From Serendipita indica DSM 11827 (lineage: Eukaryota > Basidiomycota > Agaricomycetes > Sebacinales > Serendipitaceae): 64,000 nucleotides of DNA. The stretch spans positions 2,777,226 to 2,841,225 of the forward strand of contig CAJVGD010000002.1 in the NCBI GenBank assembly GCA_910890315.1. Direction: 5' to 3'. This document shows positions 22,641 to 34,700 of the stretch, one piece after another. Numbering within the stretch: position 1 is the first letter of the stretch; every line of letters begins with the position of its first letter. The notes under the pieces are model-generated. The model made no database searches. It was not told where the DNA came from and saw only the letters and a list, made by a program, of their open reading frames with translations. The translations under genes were made by a program, and so were the position numbers.

Positions 22641-23684
22641 TCAGAATCCACCGAGCACACCCTGGTCTGCCGTCCATGACGGTGCGGGGGGGACGACGCG
22701 CGCACGCTTCTTCTCAGAAGTCGGCGATCCAGACAAAGAAGACTTTGATTTCTTCGTCTTGACCTTTTTAGGCGTCGTGGGTGAACCAGGATTGAGTTCG
22801 AGTCCGTTGAGGGCATTGGTAATAGCAAACATGTCTGCACCACGTCCGGTGGGAGACATGCTCAGCCCAGGTATTGGTGGATGACTCGGGGCGTCAATGT
22901 AGAGTTGCATGCCCATTGCATTGTTCGACAGTGCGGTTGCGCTGCCTCTACGCGATAGGGAGCGTGGCGAGGGAGCCTGCGAAGCCATGTCAGGCGGCGT
23001 CGACAGACCCTGATCCGAGTCGTCTGAGATTGGGGGAGTGTCCGTTGCGAGCTGCCGAGCTGCACCGACACGGGGGGATGGAACAGGGGAAGGGAATGGG
23101 TATTCGTCTGGAGATTGGGATTTGTTAGACGGATGAATTCGTTGGGAACAGCAAATCTTCTTACCTGGGTAGAATATATGCTTTGCGTAGAATGAAGGCG
23201 ACGGCGGCGGGGACATGTTACTCCTACTGCGTGAATTGCCACGACTTGCGGCTGGAGTTGCACAGCGGGTTATTCGACGACCGGTGCGTGCGACGGTTGC
23301 AAAGTACGTCTTGCCCGGGCATCCACGCGCAGGAAGCGCACATTCGTTGGGCATGACGACCGTGGGCGAGCGGTCATACTCGTAATCGACGATATACGTC
23401 TGATAGAGGTTTAGAAAGTGTACGTGCGGGCTCGGAGGTTGTGGTGGGTACGCGGTCGGCGAGGGCATCGAGGAGCTATCGGCGGACGAGGGCATTGACG
23501 ACGAGTAGCAAGAGCCCTTGCAGGCTTCCATCGAGGAGCATGGAGGCGTACATGAGCAGTTGTATGAGCCTCCAGCGGGCGTCGAGTTTGCCGTCGTCGA
23601 CGACGAACGTGACGCGCGAGACGAGCAGTTTGCCGACTTGAGAGACGGACGGGGAAGAGGATAAAAGCGATAATGATGATTCAT
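22641..23684 (-). CDS. Hypothetical Ser/Pro-rich protein
   Basis: Two exons (23684-23165 and 23107-22641) with GTAAGA...CAG splice sites encode 328 residues; the phase checks. The N-terminus (MNHHYRFYPLPRPSLK) is followed by a Cys/Ser-rich segment (YNCSCTPPCSS), then a more ordered part with FLNLYQTYIVDYEYDRSPTV, TYFATVARTGRRITR. The second half is disordered and rich in SP/TP pairs (PTTPKKVKTKKSKSSLSG), with a Lys-rich stretch that could be a nuclear signal. There is no known domain or signal peptide. The ordered motif and clean splice make it likely to be real; function is unknown. In-frame ATG codons upstream (23741) add nothing recognisable. Confidence 0.6.
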   Translation of the reverse strand: MNHHYRFYPLPRPSLKSANCSSRASRSSSTTANSTPAGGSYNCSCTPPCSSMEACKGSCYSSSMPSSADSSSMPSPTAYPPQPPSPHVHFLNLYQTYIVDYEYDRSPTVVMPNECALPARGCPGKTYFATVARTGRRITRCATPAASRGNSRSRSNMSPPPSPSFYAKHIFYPGKKICCSQRIHPSNKSQSPDEYPFPSPVPSPRVGAARQLATDTPPISDDSDQGLSTPPDMASQAPSPRSLSRRGSATALSNNAMGMQLYIDAPSHPPIPGLSMSPTGRGADMFAITNALNGLELNPGSPTTPKKVKTKKSKSSLSGSPTSEKKRARVVPPAPSWTADQGVLGGF

Positions 23685-26364
23685 TTGGACGTTATTAATG
23701 TTCGTAGAGTCGAATTGGTGAGAACCCAAGGACGTGAGCAAAGTCAGAGTCTGCCAGTTGTTGATAACAAGGCAGGGCCAGAGCGCGAGGGGAGACCACG
23801 CAAGGAAAATGCCACAAAAAATGAGGATTATGAGCTACAGCGCATTGAGAGTGCTAGAATGCGCTCACATCAAGTCTTGTATTCCGTTCACAACGCAAGC
23901 GACATAAGGCCAGCGGCAGTGGGCAAGATGCAGGGGGGGGGATGGGTAAAACCACCAACGACGACGAGCCCCAAACGACGAGCGTCAAGAGCGAGTAGAG
24001 CGAGCTAAACAAGGACCAGCCACGGCCGCAGCAACGCGCAAAGGCGAGGGCGGCAAAGAGTCCGTGAGGTGCGAGGAAAGTGGTAGCAAAGGTCTTCCAA
24101 AGGCCTGACCTTTATACCTGAAGCGACCCCAATGGGCTCTGGCTCACCCGCCAATTTCTCCCAAACAAGTCTCAAATTGGCACCACCGGCACGTTGGATC
24201 GACAAAAGGCTGTCTGCGAAAAAAAAGTCCTTTTTTACAAAAGTTCTATTGCTCGCTCATATTGTCTAGGATATTCTCCTCACCGCTGCGCCGCCGCCCC
24301 GCCGTGAGGCCACCACGCTGCAACCAGCGGCGACGACTGACGGGTCAACAGCCCCAGCGCCAGTCAGCCCATCACGCATCCAGTGTCGTCTCTTCTCATG
24401 CTCCGAGCGGTACACTCATTAATCGGCTGAGAAAAATACAAGGAGCAGAGGCCGGCATGTGCTCCCGGATCAGCCGCATAACCTTTGGGAAATTTGGGTT
24501 CAGGTCATGCCACTCTATCAACAACATCTTCAATGAGACTCTATCTCGTCTCTTGGAGCCCCTATAAATTCGCCCACCCGCGTTCTGTGATGAACCCCCG
24601 ACCGTCGTAGACCGACACAGAAGGGTCCTCCACACTATTCTCTCTCCATCGCCGCCCCCTGAAGAACATGCTCCGCAATTCGTGTTCAGTCGCACGCTTA
24701 CGGCGCGTTATTCGTCCAATCCTATTTCGGTCCACTGCCCACACCCCCAATGAGCTCGCAATTCCTGACCAAATTGCTCTCATCACGCCTTGATTTTGTC
24801 GCTCGGGACTCCGTCGAACAACTCCCAGGACGCTCCCAGTGGTGGTCCAATCAGAGGCCGCCGTACAATCTCCTATGCCGACATCTGCTGTGAGCCTTAG
24901 CGAAACCGATCAAAATTCGTCTCGAAAAGTGATGAAATACCTGACACTCACCTGGTCAGTTGACCTTTGTTCTTGACGGGCCTTGTACGGCTTTCTACTG
25001 CACGCCGGGGGCGCGACCACCACTACGCGCGCACGATCGTCGAGTATAATTGTCTACTCCACCACCGCACCACGGACGGGAAAAGGACAATGATCGCGAT
25101 GAGTGGCATTTCAGTCAGCACCTCTTTGTGACCACGAGTCGCCGTCGAGGCTCGTATTCATCCCACACGCGCAGAGGGGCTAAGATAGATTGAAATCGAA
25201 TGATCCTGGATTTGCGCCCGGTCTTGCAGAAGTTGCCTTCTGTTGTCCTTGCGACGCGGCCATGAGGCCTCTTCTCGCACGACGGCGTATAAACGAATCC
25301 CCTCGTGGGCGCTTACGCTCCCAGCTGGTTTCCCCGTGGAACAAATGGGCGGCAGCGATATAGAGAGGTTTTCCGCTAAACGGCCAAAGGACGACCGTTT
25401 GGCGCATGATTGGACGCTTAGACCCAAACGTGCGTTTTCGACAACAAAATGGCGTGTCTGTGCGAAAAGGCGAGAGCACTAAAGAAACGTAAAACCGATC
25501 AATGGGCAGCTCTAGCCGTGAATGGATTGACACTTTTGTCACGGCGAATTCCGTCTAGACGGGACACTGCTTGCACAAAAGAACAAACTAAGAGTGTGGC
25601 GTTGTGTAAAAAGTCGCATGATCCGGGCAAGGCGAGGGGAGGGGTGAGCTGAGATACTGGTGCCGGTGGTGGAGTGCTCCGTGAATATTCTCCTGTCGAA
25701 TAGCGATCGTGCATAGTGTCAACCAAGTGGTATAAACTCGTCTGGGCAAAGGTCGTTTGACCAGGTCATTCCCCAGGAGCGAGTCCCGACCGCCACCCCG
25801 CTACAAGTGTCGAAGCGCGAGTGAGCGGTGGCAAATGATGGATTACGGAAAGATAAACGATGCTCGTCGTCATCGATGAGCCTAGTTTTACCCGTTTATT
25901 CCCAAACCTGGCCAATATCTTCCAGTGGCGGACCGCGTCAAGGCAGTACCAAGCGTTTTGACGCGTGTTGTGACCGGAAATACGCGTGTTCTCTCATCAG
26001 AATCATCATATTTTGGACCATAATCCTGCACAAATCGGGCTCGAGTAACAGAGGGGAGCAAGGAGGAGCCCCGATGTTGATTCCCAACCAATATCCAATT
26101 TTGGTAACAAGACTTTTAGACGTGGGTTTAGGGTTCGACGTGTGTCTCTTTTGCTCTTTGAAAGTGCTCGTCGTGCGTGCCTCTGGTTCTTGTGCTCGTC
26201 GTACGATCGCTCACTGCACGTTGATTCCCACCAGAATCACCAAATTTCTACCTGAAAATGTACAAATTCGCAAGTGGTTCCGACGACGTCTTGGGAGCCA
26301 TTTTACGACGTCCAATCCGCCCACTGCACTGCTCCACCGAATCTTGAACCGCTACGCCGACACG
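23685..26364. other. 2.7-kb intergenic region between divergent hypothetical genes
   Basis: No gene supported. It separates the minus-strand gene starting at 23684 and the plus-strand gene starting at 26365, so it holds both promoters. Features: a G9 run near 23,932-23,941 inside the sequence next to the first gene, scattered CGACG words and several short ORFs (24262-24567, 24396-24695, 25180-25542) without protein-like composition. The plus-strand frame is open from 25828 into the next gene but lacks family-like sequence before 26365. Confidence 0.35.
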
Positions 26365-27517
26365 ATGGACGACTTGTATGCGAGATTCAACCCGAATCCC
26401 AACAAAATCGCTGCCTGGGGACGTCTTCTCATGCTCTCAGACGATCCCAGTGGCGGCTCGTCCACGGCGTCGAGCGTCCCATCGCCCGACGAGCTCTACA
26501 CACGCGCCATTCCAACGCTTTTGCAGATGAAGGACGATCTCGTCCGTCTAGGATGGTCAGAAATACCCACTCAAGACGTCCCCGAGGGTCTCCTCTTTGT
26601 CGTCGAAAGCCCAAAGCCTGCCGCCGGAAATCTTTGTGACGAGCCCTCGGTTTCGCCCTCTGAACCCAGCCGGCTTTCGAGCCCTTTTTTCCTCTCGACG
26701 TCTGTGCAATCAAGATCTTCCTTCTTTCACGACCTGCCGAGGTCCAGCGACCCCGTTCGTTTTGCGCTCCCGGCCGACCTCTCGGGTTTCCTCGAGTTTC
26801 GCCGCGAAATGGAAGAAGCGCTTCATAATCCAGAACTCTTCAGGCCCATACTCGATCATCGAGGAAACCTCGTCCTCGCCAGCTCGCATGACCTTGACCC
26901 ACTCAATTCCCCGCCACTTAAAAACATTTTTCATCTCCTCCAGCTCATTGTCCCCGGCATGTTCTTACTCGTCCACGACTCGCTCTCGTTTACACGTGAA
27001 AAGTCACTTTCGCTGCGAATACCAGACTCTCGCAGTGGCAGTCAACGACAGTCTCGACAAGGAACATTGGACTCTATGGGCTCGACCAGGAGTACGCAGG
27101 TGTTTTTGCGACGCACGCGCCGAGCGCTGCCACCGGCTGAATGGATCTCGAACAGGCTCGAGGTGCTCGAGACCATTTTTGGTAAACATCATCTACACAA
27201 TCTCATCGATTGCGCACGAGATGTGGAACTGACAGTGTGGAGAACTGTCCATGGACCAGAAGACCAGATGGACACTGGGTATGTCAACTTTGATTCAAAT
27301 GCCAGGCAGACCCGAGTTTCTCACCAGTTTAAACCCCCCCGTTAGATCCGACGCTGGATTCGATGTCGCAATGGCGAGTCCCATCATCCCGAGCCCGACC
27401 TGGTCTCGCGAACCCACGACGCAAACCCGCAGCGAACCTATCCTTATCCCATCGATTACGCCTGGTGCCACAGGTGAACGTCCTACGTACCAGCATGTGC
27501 GTGCTCGTTCTTTGTAA
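26365..27517 (+). CDS. Hypothetical protein, basidiomycete-type
   Basis: Two exons (26365-27278 and 27346-27517) joined over a GTATGT...TTAG intron in phase 2 give 361 residues. The protein opens MDDLYARFNPNPNKIAAWGR; the N-terminal half is acidic with helices (PTLLQMKDDLVRLGW) and a disordered Ser/Pro section. The middle is more ordered (FLEFRREMEEALHNPELFRPI, LKNIFHLLQLIVPGMFLLVHD), then a basic region (FLRRTRRALPPAEWISNRL) and NLIDCARDVELTVW. The tail after the intron is disordered. I recognise no domain. The open frame extends upstream to 25828, but 26365 is chosen because protein-like sequence starts there. If the intron were retained the protein would stop at 27345. Confidence 0.6.
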
Positions 27518-27914
27518 ATATTATTCTGTAGGACTAGTTCTGTTCCCTTGGTTCTCTCCCCTTATAGAGCTTTATGTTGTAGCCTCCCAAAGAAGTCGAA
27601 TATAGAATATGTGTGGTTGCTGTCATCTCTGGTATCCATCCCGTTCTGTTAGGCCGTTGCCAGTACAACCCCGGTCACTTACCCGAACCTGGCGACCAAA
27701 CGAGCCGCTCCAACTTTGAACCCGCCCACAACACTCGTTTTTCTACCAGGTCCCCCGGAGGATCGATTCTCTTTCTTTTTTCCCAAACCCATCTTTCAAG
27801 TGCTACTCATCGCTCAGGCCAGCAGGACCAGCCTCTAGTTTTCTGCTCTTTTTCAGCAAAAATCCCTTCTCTTCCAATCGATATCATCACTCTATCACTC
27901 TCTTTGAACCGAAA

Positions 27915-28728
27915 ATGATGTTCAAGACTGTCTTCTTTGCTATTGCTGCCGCCCTTGTTGGCTCCGTCACCGCTCTCCCGACCCCAGACAGGGAAGTCCG
28001 CTTTGCCGTTCGGTGTGTATTCTTTCCTCGAGTGTTACGGTCATACTGACTTGTGTAGGGATGTCCAAGTCATGTTCGTCGTTACCACTTCCTCAAGGCC
28101 GAGTTACTGACCTTTATTTAGTGGCGTTCGCTCCATCCCCGTCCAAGCTCCTGAACTGATGTGAGTCTCTTGACTTTCATGGTATATCATATAACTCATC
28201 TTTGCCTAGTGTCCGTGGCGAGTCAGTATTACGTTCTTCCAAACGCGACAACTTTGCTCATGTAATATAGGTACATGATCCCCGTCGAGAAGCGACAGAT
28301 CCCAGAAGAGGTTCCAGTTCGAGCCACCAATGGTCAAATCACGGCTATCAAGCGTCAGACCGCAGAGGAGGATCCCGTTACCACCGAGTATGTCCAACTC
28401 TTGATTGAATATCATCAATCTAACGCGTTGTGCAGTAATAATGGCAACGTGATTCCGTACGTCAAGCGTGAGCCTCAAGGAAACATCCCCGCCGAAATTG
28501 CCGTTACCACCGAGTATGTCGCTCTTGATGCTTGAAAGAATATGCACGCTAACATTATGTAGCGGTTCGGGTAACATTATCCCATACGGCAAGGTCAAGC
28601 GTGAGGCAGAGCCCCAAAAGTTTATCCCTCTCGAACTCGCTGTGAGGACCGAGTAAGCGTTCGAAAATGACATCCATGGGTAATCTCTAACATCCTCTAG
28701 TGAATTCGGAAACATTGTCCCTTATTAG
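27915..28728 (+). CDS. Secreted repeat-peptide precursor with Kex2 sites (KEP/RiPP-like), exons equal to repeat units
   Basis: Eight exons (27915-28012, 28059-28073, 28122-28160, 28210-28221, 28271-28387, 28436-28513, 28563-28652, 28701-28728) splice to a 158-residue protein. All seven introns are phase 2 and 45-50 bp, so every internal exon is a multiple of three (15, 39, 12, 117, 78, 90 nt). Residues 1-20 are a signal peptide (MMFKTVFFAIAAALVGSVTA). Dibasic KR sites, where Kex2 would cut, end at residues 63, 83, 105 and 133. The last three exons each begin with a related core: NNGNVIPYVKR, GSGNIIPYGKVKR, and EFGNIVPY followed by the stop. After two KR sites come EP or EAEP, which resemble Ste13-type trimming dipeptides of yeast alpha-factor. 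This is the layout of fungal Kex2-processed repeat proteins, some of which feed cyclic RiPPs. No DUF3328/UstY-like or other tailoring gene is visible in the window. Peptide function is unknown. Confidence 0.75.
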
Positions 28729-28913
28729 ACGCATTCGTTTTCGTTGCCTCACACTGCTCAGCGGGGCTGATGGTGTGTTTCTATCGTGTTTTTGCTGAAA
28801 TCTGCGTAGTACTTTAAGACTCCCTACCGCTCCGCTTCTTTCTTTCCTTAGCACATTGTAGCTAGCCCCACTTATTCACTCGTTGGGCGGGCACATATCG
28901 TGAGGAGTAAAGA

Positions 28914-30026
28914 TTAGACAAAGGCCTTTGAGTACGCGTTTCTACCTATCTGTGCTTCTAACCCTGCTCGAAGAGACTCGCGGAGCCATTGACGGACGCT
29001 CTCCGTGTCTTTGGCTGCGACACGAACGATAGCACCCACGCCCGTTTCCTTCTGACCGGAATTCCGTTTGCCGTTGTTGATACTCGTCTTGTACTCGAGG
29101 GGACTATATGACCATATCAAGTCCTCGGGTACTTTACGCTGCATCTGGCTTAGTCCGTCATACCGCTGCGCAAATTCCTTGGACAGCGCGTGGGTAGCGG
29201 GTCCAAACAAAAGAAGCGTAGCGTAGCAAGCGTAAGGTGCGAGCGAGTCGCGTAGCCGGTTGATCTTCTTGGCAGTTTCGTCGACGGAGGAAGAAGACGG
29301 GGGTTGTTCAAGCAACAGGACATCCGAGGCCACGCGCTCATTACCAATCCATATCTCATTTGCACTCCTGTACCGATCAAACTGCCACTCTTCGCCGCGG
29401 GACATGCGACCGGATGTGAACCAGTCTAAAAGGACAATCGAGCCACCGGCTGAGATGATTTGTGAGTAGTAGCATTCAAACTTTGTATAGGGGTACGCAC
29501 CAGTGTCCTTTGTTGGTGCGGCTAGTCGGAATATCTGAACCTGCGAATAGGACGAATGGCTAAATGGCGTGACAGGGTCGGGGAGCATGACGAGACATGC
29601 ACCAGAACCTATTGTCGCAGAAAGTCTCTGACGTGTATCTCCTACTTCCGCCCGTCCAGTGGCCAAACGTGGACGAGCTCGCGAGGGAAAGATTTTGGTA
29701 GAGCCCTACTGGACGGAGTAAGTCACCAGACTGCTTAGGAAGTGGGATGTGCCTACCTGAGTCAAGAAGAGGAGCTTGACATCGGAGCCTAGCTCGAGGG
29801 TGAGTGCAAGCTGATCGCCGCCAATCAGGCCACCACCATAGGAGAGATTGTAGAGAATTGCGAGTCTTTCGATATTTGTTGCTGTCGTTTGGCGCGGTGA
29901 CAGCAATTTGAGCGGGTACGTGTACGAGAGCTCTGCAAAGCTCGCCGTCGTGCCAAATCCGACGAGTTTAGCGCGTCCGGTGCCATGGATGGCGTTTCTT
30001 GCTGGCACTAGCGTACTCTTGGACAT
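28914..30026 (-). CDS. ureD: Urease accessory protein UreD
   Basis: Nickel-loading chaperone (UreD/UreH, PF01774) for urease. Three exons. Exon 1 from 30026 gives GTGRAKLVGFGTTASFAELS, YPLKLLSPRQ and the hallmark YNLSYGGGLIGGDQLALTL, ending LFLTQ. The first intron (about 29757-29707) is spliced to GSTKIFPSRARPR, then VGDTRQRLSATIGSGACLVML and PDPVTPFSHSSYSQVQIFRL. A second intron after KDT leads to AGGSIVLLDWFTSGRMSRGE, another family motif. It ends QIGRNAYSKAFV. Acceptors were chosen so that LTQ-GST and the VLLDW motif stay intact. The window does not contain urease itself or UreF/UreG, which in fungi are usually unlinked. Confidence 0.92.
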
Positions 30027-30197
30027 CGGCGGCGACGTGTGAAACGCAGAGGATAGTGGCAGAGATGTCCAGGCTCTGAACCCGACGCTGACATGGGCGA
30101 TTAGCCGCTGCCCAAAACGACATCACGGAAGCGGATGTAAACATTCGGAACGTTACAAAAACACCATATCTCGCCTGAATTTACTAGACTCTTTACG
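30027..30197. promoter_or_regulatory. Divergent promoter between UreD and an F-box-like gene
   Basis: 171 bp between divergent start codons. No TATA box is clear; the sequence has GACGT/ACGTC-like words. No other coding sequence fits. Confidence 0.4.
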
Positions 30198-31556
30198 ATG
30201 CCAGACTGGCCCACAGACATTCTAGGCCTCGTCCTCGGGCATCTATGGCATCTCCACACAACGAGCTGGGATCAAGAATTTCGTCCAGAGGCCTTTCGCC
30301 GCTTCTTTATCGCTTATGCGCTTGTTGCCCGCGCCTGGACAATCTACGCCCAGCGTTATGTCTACCGTGTTGTCCATCTCACTTGGGACTCGCATATGTC
30401 CTCTTTTATTCTCGGAGTCACCCACCCTATTCGCGGACAGGCACTCCAAGACGCCATCCGTGTCCTCGACGTCACACTCTCCCACAGCAGACTCGGCATC
30501 CCTGTCGCAAAGCTCGATAAGCTCTTGAAAAACACGCCAAATCTCGTTGAACTTCGATTGAGGATCGGTCCCGAGGTCAACACCCTCTTCCTCAAGGTAC
30601 CACAGAAACAGCGACTCGAATCCGCGTTCAAAGCCCTTCGGCCGACACTCAGAGCACTTCAAGTTTCGCTCGATGAACGTAGGACAAAGTCTCAAATCAT
30701 GGAACATATTCAGCACCTCGTCGATTTTGCCACCCTCGACTTTGTGTCCATCATGTGGCCCGGCAAACACGTCGAGCTCCCAGCCAATCTCTTGGACAAG
30801 GACAAATGGGACGTTCGCAGCTCGAGCTGGGCACGCGTACCATGGCCGCTCGAAACTACGGCCATCGATATGCCGATCGGGCTCTTACTCGCCGCGCGGG
30901 AGAAACAAGATGCGTCTCCAGAAGAGAAGGGGAACTTGTACGTATACCCATCGGCTCTTCGCGTCTACTCGTACAGATACGAGGAGCGACCCGTGTTTGT
31001 CGATCTCCTCGGTCCCTTTCTCCGCACTGTACTCTTCCAGTCCGACTTTCGTTCCGCACGCTGGTCAAAGCTCAGTGACTCTGTCGCTCGAGCCTGCCCA
31101 AACTTGGACAGGATGATCATCCTCGACTGCCACACCGGCGGTTCTTCCATCTACTGGAACGGATATCCAGTATCAATCATGTACGTCTTGGAGCCACAGG
31201 ACTGGCACAAGGGGCCTGCAATTACTACCAAAAACGACCTGGACGAAATACTCAACGAGCACGAAGACGAAAAGGGCTCACAACTGCTCGAAATCGGAGG
31301 CATGGTCGAAACGGCGTCACATTACGTCCAGTTTCGGCGCCGATGGGGTCAAATCCCTGTACGACCCTTTTGTCGTCGTCTACCAGTCTTTGACGAGCGC
31401 CTTCCCAGTCATGCCTTTTCGGGCATCGAAGATACTCGCGACACGACAAAGCTTGCATGGGATTATAGTTGGATCTGGGCAGAACCGGTCGTTCCGGTCC
31501 CTGGTAATCTCATAGTTGCCCTTCGGCAGCCAAGTACGGCCAACGACGATTCTTGA
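30198..31556 (+). CDS. F-box-like/LRR-like hypothetical protein, single exon
   Basis: A 452-residue intronless gene, unusual beside its intron-rich neighbours. The first 60 residues (WPTDILGLVLGHLW, then ALVARAWTIYAQRYVYRVVH) match the shape of a fungal F-box: a short helix with I/L pattern, then the W...R..Y/V..V end. The remainder has leucine-rich stretches (LKNTPNLVELRLRIG, ALRPTLRALQVSL, FATLDFVSIMW) and is probably a substrate-binding region. Large F-box-like families are common in Agaricomycetes, where they likely serve SCF ubiquitin ligases. The F-box match is weak and the specificity unknown. Confidence 0.6.
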   Translation: MPDWPTDILGLVLGHLWHLHTTSWDQEFRPEAFRRFFIAYALVARAWTIYAQRYVYRVVHLTWDSHMSSFILGVTHPIRGQALQDAIRVLDVTLSHSRLGIPVAKLDKLLKNTPNLVELRLRIGPEVNTLFLKVPQKQRLESAFKALRPTLRALQVSLDERRTKSQIMEHIQHLVDFATLDFVSIMWPGKHVELPANLLDKDKWDVRSSSWARVPWPLETTAIDMPIGLLLAAREKQDASPEEKGNLYVYPSALRVYSYRYEERPVFVDLLGPFLRTVLFQSDFRSARWSKLSDSVARACPNLDRMIILDCHTGGSSIYWNGYPVSIMYVLEPQDWHKGPAITTKNDLDEILNEHEDEKGSQLLEIGGMVETASHYVQFRRRWGQIPVRPFCRRLPVFDERLPSHAFSGIEDTRDTTKLAWDYSWIWAEPVVPVPGNLIVALRQPSTANDDS

Positions 31557-31708
31557 CTCACTTTATTACCACGAGATTCCTGTAATTTATTTGCTTTGTT
31601 ACTGTCACATTACATTGCCTCTTGTACATTCGCTAGATCGCTCACGTACGAATAGTCACACAGTATTCCCTAAAGCCCGTCCAATGATCCCATAAAAGTC
31701 CATTTGCA

Positions 31709-34700
31709 CTAATCCGTAAAGTCCGATTCAGAGGGCGGAGGTGGCTCCTTGTACGACACAGCGGCACGGATACCATGTGCGCCAACACCCGCCATGCCAA
31801 CTTCAGAATCCTCATTCCAATGCACGAGCTCACCGACGCTATGCAGGTTCTTGCTCTGCCCAGACGAGTAAAATTCTTGTGTCGAAGGATGCGGGCGTGG
31901 AATGCCATATACACCCGCGCTGAGGTACGGCTCTTCCATCCCGGATGAATGTCCTCCTGCGTTTGCACCGGGACTGAGCGGCAAGCTCTGCTGCGATCCT
32001 TGATAGGACATGCCCATACCGTCCCCTCCTGACCCTTGCGGACTGACTCCCTCTCCCAACGGACTCAAAGGCAAGCTACTTCTCGAGCCACCGTCCTGAC
32101 CCTGGTAGGAGCGCGCTGGATGAGGTACCGTAAAGTTTTCGCGCAGCTCGACGCCGAGGGACGAGATGGACGACTTCTTCCCACTTCCTGTATTGTCTGG
32201 AGAAAGTTCGAGGTCGACTGCGGCACTCATCGCGCCGAGGTGGTCGTATCTCGGCCGTGATTGCGATTGCTCGCTTGGGGATCCAGATCCACGTCCAATG
32301 GCGGCAGCATCCCATGCGATGCGGCTCCATAGATCTGCACGCCATTCTGGTGTCATACCCGCCATGGGCCCCACATCGACTTCCTCTGCCTCGACGTGAA
32401 GTACTTCTTCCGATGGGATAGAAGGAATATAGTACTGGTTCCCGACAAACGAGCCACTAGGATTGACGTCGTCTCCGTGGAAGCTCAGCTCGCTCGTCGT
32501 GTCGCGTTCTGAGATACCAGGCAATGGACTCCGCAAAGAGGCGCGCAGAGTGGATACCCTAGTCGACCTCATTGATGGTACACCAGAGATGGGACGTGAG
32601 GGTAAGGAGACCCGAGAGTTGTTTCGTGAATCCTGCAACGGTCGAGAGTCTTGCATTTCACGGAACGTCGCCGTCGTCCCCGTTGGCAATCCAAACGTAT
32701 GCGCGCTGTTTGGTTCTACAGCCCGCGCGTCCGAATGTTCCGGCATAGTCACATACTGCCCTCCTTCCTCGGAAATGTCCACACTGATCGGCGATGACCC
32801 ACCATCTGACCTGAGAATATCTTGTTGAGCCGCCCCTCTTCTTCAGGAGGTGGATGAACCAGGTTCCCTTCGTTGAAGCTGTCGCTATCTGAGTAGACAA
32901 TCTGCGTATGTGATGTGCCGGCGTGGAGACCTTTTGTACGACGCAAGCTATGATGTCGTTGAGAGCTCCCCTGCTCTTGAGTTTGCCTTGCATCATCAGA
33001 CGTCGAGCTCTGACTGCGACTATGCACAGACGCCTTGATGGTGCTCCCACTTCCATCTGACGAGGCTTGCGAACCCTCTGGCTTGGGTCTCCGTTTCTTC
33101 GAAGGACGCCGCTCGGCGTTCCGGAGCGTATTCTCCACCACGTCCGCTTCGACATCCCCCATCGCACCAGTCGAACTCGTCTTGGCCGACTTGCCAGACG
33201 CCAACGAGGTCGTCGACTTTAGTGGATCCTGCAGGGTAGAGTAAGAACCAGGAGGCTGCTTGAACATGCTTCCCCGGGGCGTCTTTGAGCCGCTAGAATA
33301 ACCTGGCGGTAGTGTCTCGCGCGACTCTCCCTTTTGGCGGTAATAAGACGTTCGCGTCTTTTGATCGTCCTCGAGCGCATCGGGATCAAATTCTGGCTCG
33401 GTCACAACCGAATGCGTCATGGTGTACGGTGTCCCAGGGAGCGATTTGTCCACGTTGGGAGGGTTGCCGGAGGATCGCAGGGACGCGATCGCTGGATGTG
33501 TTGGTCGTCGTGACATTGACCTTGGCCGCTGTTTAGGTGTCGGTGGTTCCTCTGTCCCGTCCTCTCCGACTTCCTCTGCGCGCTGGGACCTGTGTCCCTC
33601 GGAGACGGCTTCGACTTGATCGTTGATGCGCACTGCACTACGGCTGAACATACCAGGGACGGTAAAGCTCATTTCTCGCAGATAATTGGGTTGGTCGGAT
33701 CGTTGGCAGCGTCGATTGCCAGCTGTCTGAATGACTGAGCGAGATGAGAAGGGGGAGAGACCAATCTATCAGCTGCCACTAGCGTCGTCATAGATGGCTC
33801 GCTGAACCCATGAATTCCAGGCAAGACTCCTTCATCCAGAAGCATTTCGTTATCCGGAGGTGGCATTCCTCTCCACGAGGACGAAGAGGTCCTGACATGG
33901 TTGTTTTCATCGTCCCTCGACCGCTCCATCGTTCTGAGAGAGGCAGTTTCCTTGGTCCTAAATGAGACAGCATCCTATTCAGAGAACCAGTTTCTCTCGT
34001 CTTGAACGAGGCATCACGGTTTAGAGAAGCAGTTTCTCTCGTCTTGAATGAAGTATCCCTATGCAGAGAAGCGGCTTCCTTCGTCTTAAAGGATGCTTCT
34101 CGATTCAGCGAAGCCACCTCTTTGGATTTGAGAGACGCTATATCCTGTCCTTTGAGGTTGACCTGGCTTTCACTTGCCATTACGTGGAACGACATTGGCC
34201 TTTGCTTGATAGACGGCACCTTTTCACTCTAGAACTCAAAGTCAGTCGTCGCGTTGACAAAGAAAAGCTGCCTTGTCACCTTTTTAGGGCTCATTTGTCG
34301 ACTCATAGACGAACTAGGTCGAGTTCGTACTTTGGTCGACGCCTCTTCCGGACCCGGACTGAAAATATGGATCGGCTCGGGCCCGTCCTCGACATCGGAA
34401 CGTTCTGAGCGCCTCGACTCCGTCTCCATTGAATCCGGCGACCCACGACCAGAATCCTTAGACGGCAAAGAGGGTGGTATAGTTAACGGGATGCTTTCCG
34501 CTGCGGAAAACATGGAGATTCGGGCCTTGAAATCCGGGCGTGGGATGTGTTCGGATGATGCCTCAGACGGGATGGACCTCACGTGTTCGGAATCTGGTTC
34601 AGAGGGGATGGATCTGACGTGCTCCGAATCCGGCTCCGAACCAAGTGACCGTACGTCTGACCTAGCATCCGACCTGGACTCTACTCGACTATTGGATCTC

